Shown here: piece by piece, positions 26,201 through 31,553 of the stretch | How positions within the stretch are numbered: position 1 is the stretch's first letter | How the letters are laid out: the number at the start of each line of letters is the position of its first letter | DNA from: CAYXDR01 sp046498185 | GTDB lineage: Bacteria; Desulfobacterota; DSM-4660; Desulfatiglandales; Desulfatiglandaceae | Length of the DNA: 31,553 bases | NCBI GenBank assembly: GCA_046498185.1 | Contig: JAWOBE010000010.1 | Span: 1-31,553, forward strand | Reading direction: 5' to 3' | Translations under genes and position numbers: made by a program | The notes under the pieces: generated by a model | Database searches by the model: none | Told to the model about the DNA's origin: nothing | What the model saw: only the letters and a program-made list of their open reading frames with translations

Positions 26201-27365
26201 CAACTTCCGGCGTCGGCGGGCTGCTGGGCCTCATTTTCCTGTATATATCCAAAAGCGCCTCGTCTGGTGATGCAATTTTATCCAGAACCATCGTATCTCT
26301 TATCGTATTAGCCCCGGACTGAGAACTCAGCACCAGACACTCGAGCGTATCGATTCCATGCTCGAGAGCTGATTCTATGACCTCCATAGTAAGTTCCTTG
26401 TTTCCTTCGACCAGCACCTCTCCGGTATTCAAATCCACAAGGTCGTCTGCTATCACCCGTCCTTCAATGTCTTCCAGATCAATAGGGATCCGGGTGATTC
26501 CGGCAGACTCCAGCATTTTGTGAAGCCGCTTTGTATATTTTTCACCCTTTTTGCCTATAACTTCGCCTGTATCCGGATGAACTATGTCGCGTCGTAGTTT
26601 TTTGCGGTACAAGTTCTCCAGTTTCGCCTCAATCGTGCAACCGCTTTTATCAATCGATATAGTTTCTACGTCATAAAATTTGTGCAGAACTTCTTTAACT
26701 GAATACCCAAGGGCCTTCAAAAGGATAGTCACCGGAAATTTTCTACGCCGGTCAATGCGTACATATAGATGGTCTTTTGGATCAAACTCAAAATCAAGCC
26801 AAGAACCCCTCAATGGAATTATTCTCGCCGAATAAAGAAGTTTTCCACTTGAATGAGTCTTCCCTTTGTCATGATCGAAAAAGACCCCGGGAGATCGGTG
26901 GAGCTGGCTTACTACGACGCGCTCGGTTCCATTTATTATAAATGTACCACGATCCGTCATCAGGGGGAGCGTGCCGAAATAAATCTCCTGCTCTTTTATA
27001 TCTCTTATACTTTTGACCCCACTGGCGGAATCGATATCAAACACAACAAGGCGCACCGTCAACTTCAGCGGCACTTCGTAGCTCATTCCCTTGTTCAGGC
27101 AGTCCTCTTCATCATACTTGGCTTCCTCGAAAGAATATCTCACAAACTCCAAAGAAGAAGTCCCGGCGAAATCATGAATCGGGAAAACACTCTTAAATGC
27201 GCCATGAAGCCCGATGTTTTCCCTCTCGTCCGGAGAGACATCTTTCTGCAGAAAACGCTCATAGGAATGCCTCTGCATTTCGATCAAGTTTGGTATCTCA
27301 ACGACTTTCTTGATCTTTCCAAAGCTACGCCTTGCTCTCATGACCGTTCCATTATGTCCGAACAT
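23256..27365 (-). CDS. rpoB: DNA-directed RNA polymerase subunit beta
   Basis: A 1369-aa subunit. The rifampicin-binding cluster I begins at Ser517 ([20 protein letters not shown]); the resistance positions corresponding to E. coli S512, Q513, D516, H526 and S531 have the sensitive residues, with Thr in place of Asn518. Further on are [34 protein letters not shown], the [13 protein letters not shown] motif and C-terminal [20 protein letters not shown]. The ATG at 27365 follows AGGAGAG. It is preceded by a 126-nt gap with two hairpins that may attenuate transcription after rplL. Confidence 0.99.
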   Translation of the reverse strand: [1369 protein letters not shown]

Positions 27366-27426
27366 GAACTCTCCTCGATCTCCCCTTCACCCTTTCCGCG
27401 GTGCTCAAAGCAAATCCCGCGGTTGC

Positions 27427-27443
27427 ATCCTGAAAAACAGGAT
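27427..27443 (-). promoter_or_regulatory. Second hairpin in the rplL-rpoB gap
   Basis: ATCCTG and CAGGAT form a 6-bp stem closed by a five-base T loop (on the minus strand). It is 13 nt beyond the larger hairpin and has no T-run after it. It may be part of an attenuator or processing region; function is inferred only from position. Confidence 0.45.
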
Positions 27444-27456
27444 CCGGGCTTATAAC

Positions 27457-27482
27457 GGCCGGAAAGTATGATCTTTCCGGCC
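27457..27482 (-). promoter_or_regulatory. Strong hairpin after rplL, possible attenuator or RNase III site
   Basis: GGCCGGAAAG and CTTTCCGGCC make a perfect 10-bp stem with a 6-nt loop, starting 9 nt after the rplL stop. There is no following T-tract, so full termination is unlikely. In E. coli the same gap holds an attenuator and an RNase III cut site that let r-protein and polymerase genes be expressed at different levels; the location here suggests an analogous role. Confidence 0.6.
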
Positions 27483-27491
27483 ATACTCAAC

Positions 27492-27875
27492 CTACTTGAT
27501 TTCGACTGAGGCCCCGGCCTCTTCGAGTTCCTTTTTCATATTTTCGGCATCCTCTTTCGATACCCCTTCCTTCACAGTATCGGGGGCGCCATCAACGAGG
27601 GCCTTCGCCTCTTTTAGTCCAAGGCCGGTTAAGGCTCGAACAACCTTGATAACCTGTATCTTCTTGTCACCCACAGAGGAAAGAACAACATCGAATTCAG
27701 TTTTCTCTGCCTCTTCCTCCTTGGCGGCCTCCCCCGGCGCAGCAGCTGCAAATGCAACGGGTGCAGCCGCAGTAACTCCGAATTTATCCTCAAGCTCCTT
27801 AACGAACTCCGAAAGTTCGAGAACCGTCATATTCGAAATAAATTCAACAACATCATCTTTAGAAATATCAGCCAT
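27492..27875 (-). CDS. rplL: 50S ribosomal protein L7/L12
   Basis: A 127-aa acidic stalk protein, present as dimers bound to the L10 tail and recruiting translation GTPases. The N-terminal dimerisation domain (about 1-35) is followed by an Ala/Glu-rich hinge (AAAAPGEAAKEEEAEK) and the C-terminal domain with QVIKVVRALTGLGLKEAKAL and VDGAPDTVKEGVSKEDAE. The ATG is at 27875. It follows rplJ by 80 nt. Confidence 0.99.
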   Translation of the reverse strand: MADISKDDVVEFISNMTVLELSEFVKELEDKFGVTAAAPVAFAAAAPGEAAKEEEAEKTEFDVVLSSVGDKKIQVIKVVRALTGLGLKEAKALVDGAPDTVKEGVSKEDAENMKKELEEAGASVEIK

Positions 27876-27955
27876 GTCTTACTTTAGACCTCCGTATATT
27901 GTAGATCTCCAAAAACCCTGGCCCTTCCGGTCCAGTTCTTCGGGGTGTGTGCTGC

Positions 27956-28474
27956 TCATGACGCCTTCTGCTGTTCAATGGCCCTGAGCACGTTAATGAA
28001 TTTCACCGTAACGCCGTTTAGCACCCTCACGAATGACGCGGGAACGGCCTGCATCGCTGACAACGTCTGAGCCAGGAGCACATCCCTGCCAGGCAGTTCA
28101 GCAAGCTTTTTGATTCCGTCAGGGCCGCTGGCCTTGCCGGAAATTTGGCCGGACTTTATCTTGAGATGACTGAATTCTTTAGCAAAATCAACCAAAACCT
28201 TCGCAGGCGCCACGACATCGTCGGACGCCAGCGTTATACCTGAAGGCCCAGTCATATCCGATTGGATCACCTCACTCGGTGTTTCCCTGCTCGCCAGCTT
28301 TAGAAGCCTGTTTTTAACAACCTGGAATTCGGCGCCGGCCTTGCGCAATTCGTTGCGAAGCTTGTTCATCGCATCGACATTCAATCCCTGATAGTCCACC
28401 AGGAAGGTCCCGGCCGTATTCTGCAAGCGTGAATGTAGTTCCGCGACGAACTTTTCCTTCTCGGTCTTTTTCAT
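27956..28474 (-). CDS. rplJ: 50S ribosomal protein L10
   Basis: A 172-aa stalk base protein that carries L7/L12 dimers and represses its own operon. The rRNA-binding N-terminal domain contains FLVDYQGLNVDAMNKLRNEL and AEFQVVKNRLLKLA; the C-terminal helix (VKFINVLRAIEQQK) anchors L7/L12. The ATG at 28474 is 5 nt after GGAGG in a GGAGAGGAGGTGG stretch. An open frame extends 21 codons upstream but lies inside the leader RNA and is not L10-like. The 249-nt upstream gap contains an L10 leader. Confidence 0.98.
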   Translation of the reverse strand: MKKTEKEKFVAELHSRLQNTAGTFLVDYQGLNVDAMNKLRNELRKAGAEFQVVKNRLLKLASRETPSEVIQSDMTGPSGITLASDDVVAPAKVLVDFAKEFSHLKIKSGQISGKASGPDGIKKLAELPGRDVLLAQTLSAMQAVPASFVRVLNGVTVKFINVLRAIEQQKAS

Positions 28475-28482
28475 ATCCACCT

Positions 28483-28520
28483 CCTCTCCGTTGACAGTCC
28501 ACATATCAAAGACAGAGAGG
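28483..28520 (-). promoter_or_regulatory. Hairpin that abuts the rplJ ribosome-binding site
   Basis: CCTCTCTGT (28512-28520) can pair with ACGGAGAGG (28483-28491), 9 bp with one G-U pair and a 20-nt loop. The 3' arm includes the first half of the purine-rich Shine-Dalgarno region of rplJ. It would reduce initiation when formed, which fits translational feedback by L10 bound at the leader upstream. Confidence 0.5.
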
Positions 28521-28563
28521 CCAAACATGGTCCGCATTTCATAAGCTTATCCATGATACCAGA

Positions 28564-28623
28564 TCGACACAGTCTCGGTGGGCGATCTTTAAGCTCCGGT
28601 TTATGGAGCACCCACTGTCTTTG
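28564..28623 (-). ncRNA. L10 leader (ribosomal protein autoregulatory RNA)
   Basis: The rplA-rplJ gap contains CAAAGACAGTGGGTGCTCC, then GGAGC, TTAAAGATC and GCCCACCGAGACTGTGTC. Nested stems can form: ACAGT/ACTGT, GTGGGT/GCCCAC (one G-U) and GCTCC/GGAGC. The asymmetric CGAGA and TTAAAGATC internal loops are where the L10-leader family has its conserved loop and kink-turn. L10, or L10 with L12, binds this fold and represses rplJ-rplL. The rest of the gap toward rplA (28624-28723) has a T-rich stretch and no gene. Confidence 0.85.
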
Positions 28624-28723
28624 ACAATGTGCGAAAAAAACAAAAGAGGTCGTATAACCCACCACGTATCGTAATTATGCAGTGAATCGATCCTCGACCT
28701 CGTACAAAAACCTCCACCCCTAT

Positions 28724-29434
28724 TTATCCTCGGGCTAAAAGGTCCTTCACATATAACGGATCAACCTTGATCCCCGGCCCCATCGTAGAAGACAACGCAA
28801 TTCCCCTGATATAAGTACCTTTGCTTGAGCTCGGTTTCAGACGCATAATAGTCTCGAAAAAGGCACCTATATTCTCTACAAGCTTTCCCACTCCAAAAGA
28901 AACTTTACCCACAGGCACATGTACGATTCCGGCTTTCTCCACCTTAAAGTCGATCTTCCCGGCTTTAATTTCGTTAACGGCCCGCTCCACGTCAAATGTT
29001 ACGGTTCCGAGTTTCGCATTCGGCATCATGCCTCGAGGTCCAAGAATACGCCCAAGCTTTCCCACCGATCCCATCATGTCCGGGGTTGCCACAGCCTTAT
29101 CGAACTCCAGCCAGCCCTGCTGCACCTTTTCGACGAGATCATCGGCACCGACGATATCGGCACCGGCATCCTGGGCTTCCTTTTCTTTTTCGCCTTTCGC
29201 AAATACTGCCACACGTACGGTTTTGCCAACCCCATTGGGAAGAACAACTGTGCCTCTTACCATCTGGTCGGCATGACGGGGATCGACCCCTAATTTCACC
29301 GCTACATCCACCGTCTCATCAAATTTGGCAAAAGCGGAATCGATAGCTGCGCCTACCGCTTCATCGAAACGGTATTTCTTCGACCTATCAATTTTTTTTG
29401 CACTGTCTCTATACTTCTTACCAATTCGGGCCAT
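28724..29434 (-). CDS. rplA: 50S ribosomal protein L1
   Basis: A 236-aa L1 that forms the mobile stalk at the E site and represses its operon in E. coli. It starts MARIGKKYRDSAKKID and contains DVAVKLGVDPRHADQMVRGT, LPNGVGKTVRVAVFAKG, GRILGPRGMMPNAKLGTVT and the C-terminal KPSSSKGTYIRGIALSSTMG. The ATG is at 29434. It is separated from rplK by an unusually AT-rich 154-nt gap. Confidence 0.99.
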   Translation of the reverse strand: MARIGKKYRDSAKKIDRSKKYRFDEAVGAAIDSAFAKFDETVDVAVKLGVDPRHADQMVRGTVVLPNGVGKTVRVAVFAKGEKEKEAQDAGADIVGADDLVEKVQQGWLEFDKAVATPDMMGSVGKLGRILGPRGMMPNAKLGTVTFDVERAVNEIKAGKIDFKVEKAGIVHVPVGKVSFGVGKLVENIGAFFETIMRLKPSSSKGTYIRGIALSSTMGPGIKVDPLYVKDLLARG

Positions 29435-29546
29435 TGCTGAAATTCCTCACAAAAATAAAATTAGCACAAATTAAATATGTTTAATAAATTTATTGAGCTT
29501 TATTTGATGCAATTACCAAATAAGTATTTTGTATGAATTACAAAAA

Positions 29547-29566
29547 TTGCTTTAAATTAAAAGCAA
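29547..29566 (-). terminator. Weak AT-rich hairpin with T-run after rplK
   Basis: TTGCTTT and AAAGCAA form a 7-bp stem with a 6-nt loop, followed on the minus strand by TTTTT. With only two G-C pairs it would be a leaky terminator at best. It sits in the 154-nt AT-rich rplK-rplA gap (29435-29588), in which I see no gene. Confidence 0.3.
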
Positions 29567-29588
29567 AAAAATCACATATAACAAATTT

Positions 29589-30017
29589 TCACCCTTGAAC
29601 AACCTTAATTCCCATGCTTCGTGCCGTACCTTCTATTGTTTTCGCGGCACCGGAAATATCATGGGCATTTAAATCAGCCATTTTCAGCCGCGCTATTTCC
29701 TCAATTTGTTCGCTTGTAACCTCACCTACCTTGGTTCGGTTTGGTTCGCCCGAGCCCTTGGCGATCTTCGCAGCCTGCTTCAAAAGCACCGATGCCGGTG
29801 GTGTCTTGGTTATAAACGAAAAAGATCTGTCGGCGTATATTGTTATAATAACCGGAATCACTGTTCCCTGCTGGTCCTGTGTTCTTGCATTGAAAGCTTT
29901 ACAGAATTCAGCTATATTGACTCCGTGCTGACCAAGCGCGGGCCCGATAGGTGGCGAAGGGTTAGCCTGCCCTCCCTTCACCTGGAGCTTCACAGATGCC
30001 ATCACTTTCTTTGCCAT
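29589..30017 (-). CDS. rplK: 50S ribosomal protein L11
   Basis: A 142-aa L11 in the GTPase-associated centre, which is bound by thiostrepton and needed for RelA activation. The proline-rich N-terminal domain has GGQANPSPPIGPALGQHGVN and FCKAFNARTQ; the C-terminal domain carries KTPPASVLLKQAA, SEQIEEIARLKMADLNA and AKTIEGTARSMGI. The ATG at 30017 is 6 nt after GAGG. Confidence 0.99.
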   Translation of the reverse strand: MAKKVMASVKLQVKGGQANPSPPIGPALGQHGVNIAEFCKAFNARTQDQQGTVIPVIITIYADRSFSFITKTPPASVLLKQAAKIAKGSGEPNRTKVGEVTSEQIEEIARLKMADLNAHDISGAAKTIEGTARSMGIKVVQG

Positions 30018-30104
30018 TCCAAACCTCTTTAAAGATCCTCAATAGTTTAATAAAATGCTTTTCAATACAGTATAAATTATATTAAATTTCGATAATTAAT
30101 TGCT

Positions 30105-30635
30105 CTACATTTTCTGCACTTGGATAAAATCAAGCTCAACAGGAGTAGGCCTACCGAAAACTGTAATTAAAACTCGCAATTTTTCTTTATCAGGTTTAAG
30201 TTCTTCTACAATTCCTTGAAAATTACTAAACGGTCCATCCACTACTCGTACTTCGTCGCCGATTTCGAAACGATGTTTCGGCTTGGGACGACTGACCCCC
30301 TCCTCCATCTGCTGCATGATACGTTCGGCTTCTTCATCTGGTATCGGTGTCGGTTTGATCTCGCCTCCCACAAAACCTGTCACTTTCGCTGTATTTCTTA
30401 CGGTATGCCAGGTTTGCTCATCCAATACCATCTGAACCAGAATATAGCCGGGATAGAACTTCCGCGAGGAAGTTTTTTTCTGACCCTTCCTCAATTCTAC
30501 AACCTGCTCAGTCGGAACCAGGATTCGCCCGAACCATTCCTGCTGACCCAAGGTCCGGACCCTTTCTTCGAGATTTAATTTTACTTTTTTCTCAAATCCC
30601 GAATAGGTATGTACGATGTACCATTTCAAATCCAA
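30105..30635 (-). CDS. nusG: Transcription termination/antitermination factor NusG
   Basis: A 176-aa NusG linking RNA polymerase to Rho or to ribosomal S10. The NGN domain (about 1-115) starts DLKWYIVHTYSGFEKKVK and contains SSRKFYPGYILVQM and GFVGG; the C-terminal KOW domain contains FEIGDEVRVVDGPFSNFQG. TTG at 30635 is 5 nt after GGGTG and gives a standard N-terminus. TTG at 30629 or 30650 are alternatives; all start choices here are non-ATG and weakly supported. It is 74 nt after secE. Confidence 0.97.
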   Translation of the reverse strand: MDLKWYIVHTYSGFEKKVKLNLEERVRTLGQQEWFGRILVPTEQVVELRKGQKKTSSRKFYPGYILVQMVLDEQTWHTVRNTAKVTGFVGGEIKPTPIPDEEAERIMQQMEEGVSRPKPKHRFEIGDEVRVVDGPFSNFQGIVEELKPDKEKLRVLITVFGRPTPVELDFIQVQKM

Positions 30636-30709
30636 AACTGCACCCGTCAATACGAATAATATACTCTTGGCGAAAAGGCGAAAAATTATAGCTTAAATGC
30701 CAAACTAAT

Positions 30710-31078
30710 TTAGCCAACAATCAATTTTATTATTTTTATAAGGCCAAAATCAATTAAGCCCAAATAAAACGCGACCAATAAAGACAATACAATAACAACA
30801 GCAGTCGAGGCCAACAATTCTTTTTTGGTGGGCCATTTAACTTTTTTCAGTTCCGTTTTTGCTTCCCGCACGAACTGAATGGACTTCGAAACAATCCCTG
30901 AGCCACCACTGTCCGATCCGCCTTTCTTATCCTGCGGTTTTTTTGTCGAAGTCCGTGAAGCCTTCTGGACAGAGGGTTTAACCACCCCGGCCGCGTCGCG
31001 AGAGCCAGAGGAGGCGGGCGTTTCAACAGATTTTTTGCTTTTGCTTGTTTTGCTCTTCTTCTGGGTTTTAGCTTTCAT
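30710..31078 (-). CDS. secE: Protein translocase subunit SecE
   Basis: A 122-aa SecE that clamps SecY in the inner membrane. The conserved amphipathic helix and hinge KTELKKVKWPTKKE (about 74-87) is followed by one transmembrane helix (about 88-112). The first 60 or so residues are a Lys/Ser/Thr-rich, low-complexity extension not found in the minimal ~60-aa SecE; it has no hydrophobic segment, unlike the three-TM E. coli protein. The ATG at 31078 is 3 nt after GGAG; a GTG three codons upstream lacks a ribosome-binding site. Confidence 0.96.
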   Translation of the reverse strand: MKAKTQKKSKTSKSKKSVETPASSGSRDAAGVVKPSVQKASRTSTKKPQDKKGGSDSGGSGIVSKSIQFVREAKTELKKVKWPTKKELLASTAVVIVLSLLVAFYLGLIDFGLIKIIKLIVG

Positions 31079-31141
31079 ATGCTCCACACAGCCACAGCTG
31101 AACCACCATCGTTTGAAATCAAGCTATATCGATACAAAAAA

Positions 31142-31218
31142 TGGCAGGCCAGGAGGGATTCGAACCCCCAACACCCGGATTTGGAGTCCGGTGCTCTAGC
31201 CGTTAGAGCTACTGGCCT
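31142..31218 (-). tRNA. trnW: tRNA-Trp (anticodon CCA)
   Basis: A 77-nt cloverleaf including the encoded 3' CCA. The acceptor stem AGGCCAG pairs with CTGGCCT, discriminator G; the D-arm is GCTC/GAGC; the anticodon stem CCGGA/TCCGG closes the loop CTCCAAA with anticodon CCA; the T-arm is GGGGG-TTCGAAT-CCCTC. It reads UGG. It lies between rpmG and secE, a position seen in several proteobacterial groups, and is probably cut from the polycistronic transcript. Confidence 0.98.
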
Positions 31219-31236
31219 GCATCTCCTGAAAAACCT

Positions 31237-31392
31237 CTACTTTGTCTCCCTGTGAAGCGTGTGAACTCTGCAGGAAGGACAATACTTTTTAAAAGCAAGT
31301 TTATCCGGCGTTTTGCGTTTATTTTTTGTAGTAGTATAGTTTCTCCGTTTGCACTGTTCACAGGCAAGCGTTACAATGTCACGTATTCCCAC
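31237..31392 (-). CDS. rpmG: 50S ribosomal protein L33, zinc-type
   Basis: A 51-aa protein: it starts MGIRDIVTLACEQCKRRNY and ends KKYCPSCRVHTLHRETK. Cys11-X2-Cys14 and Cys38-X2-Cys41 make the zinc ribbon of the C+ L33. The start is GTG at 31392, 5 nt after GAGGTG. It stands 36 nt after the tuf stop and 18 nt before tRNA-Trp, the usual arrangement in this gene string. Confidence 0.97.
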   Translation of the reverse strand: MGIRDIVTLACEQCKRRNYTTTKNKRKTPDKLAFKKYCPSCRVHTLHRETK

Positions 31393-31423
31393 AATTTCAC
31401 CTCTCGTTTCCCGGTCGGGACTC

Positions 31424-31553
31424 TCTTTCTATTCGATGATCTCGCTTACTACTCCGGCTCCGACCGTCCTGCCGCCCTCACGAATCGCGAAGTTAAGCTC
31501 CTTCTCAAGCGCTATCGGCATTATAAGACTGATCTCAAGCGAAACATTGTCCC
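31424..31553 (-). repeat. tuf 3'-end repeat, copy 2 (cut by window end)
   Basis: Identical over all 130 available bases to 16809-16938, direct orientation, 14,615 bp apart. Left of 31424 the two copies diverge at once. Confidence 0.97.
31429..31553 (-). CDS. tuf: Elongation factor Tu, second copy, 3' end only
   Basis: The last 41 codons and stop of an EF-Tu gene whose 5' part lies beyond the right edge. The encoded end (DNVSLEISLIMPIALEKE, then GGRTVGAGVVSEIIE) matches the complete copy at 16814-18007 exactly, including all synonymous sites. It precedes rpmG by 36 nt, so this is the tuf of the tuf-rpmG-tRNA-secE string. A contig end caused by the repeat cannot be excluded. Confidence 0.97.
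   Translation of the reverse strand, partial: DNVSLEISLIMPIALEKELNFAIREGGRTVGAGVVSEIIE

Noticed and set aside
30076..30081. TATAAT on the minus strand upstream of rplK
   Set aside because: The region is very AT-rich, and no -35 element is found at 16-18 nt spacing, so it may be chance.
1..31553. CRISPR arrays, insertion sequences, prophage or transfer signatures
   Set aside because: No short regularly spaced repeats, transposase or integrase reading frames, or composition islands were seen; the only long repeat is tuf.

Overview
This window is one long, almost unbroken minus-strand run of translation and transcription genes: the bacterial secE-rpoBC-str-S10-spc-alpha ribosomal super-cluster. 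Read in the direction of transcription (high to low coordinates) it starts with the last 41 codons of a tuf gene, then rpmG, tRNA-Trp, secE, nusG, rplK, rplA, rplJ, rplL, rpoB, rpoC (31553-19156); rpsL, rpsG and a complete second tuf (19023-16814); the S10 block rpsJ-rplC-rplD-rplW-rplB-rpsS-rplV-rpsC-rplP-rpmC-rpsQ (16797-11650); the spc block rplN-rplX-rplE-rpsZ-rpsH-rplF-rplR-rpsE-rpmD-rplO-secY (11587-6021); and the alpha block infA-rpmJ-rpsM-rpsK-rpsD-rpoA-rplQ (5988-2452). It closes at a strong intrinsic terminator (2399-2436). Beyond it lie a stand-alone dihydroorotase gene (pyrC), a type IV pilin gene with a sigma-54-like promoter, and the 5' end of a DJ-1/PfpI-family gene cut by the window edge.

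The organism looks like a Gram-negative, deltaproteobacterial (Desulfobacterota-type) bacterium. The reasons are the order tuf-rpmG-tRNA(Trp)-secE-nusG, separate rpoB (1369 aa) and rpoC (1357 aa), an EEG|FTLIE pilin, a sigma-54-like pilin promoter and single-TM SecE. This is an inference from general resemblance; no search was run. Every Cys-variable ribosomal protein here (S4, S14, L24, L33, L36) is the cysteine-rich, zinc-type form.

The genes form one growth machine: the r-proteins of both subunits, the RNA polymerase core (alpha, beta, beta'), NusG, IF-1, EF-Tu, the SecYE translocon core and a tRNA. Control signals that can be read are an L10 leader with a hairpin next to the rplJ ribosome-binding site, a strong hairpin pair between rplL and rpoB, a candidate promoter for rpsL, and the final terminator. 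Three genes commonly found in this cluster are missing from their usual places: fusA (between rpsG and tuf), and adk and map (between secY and infA). Twelve of the 44 genes with a visible start use TTG, which is high for such strongly expressed genes.

I found no new biological system. The window is conserved housekeeping DNA, and the points of interest are missing neighbours, start-codon choice, tuf duplication and RNA regulatory structures.
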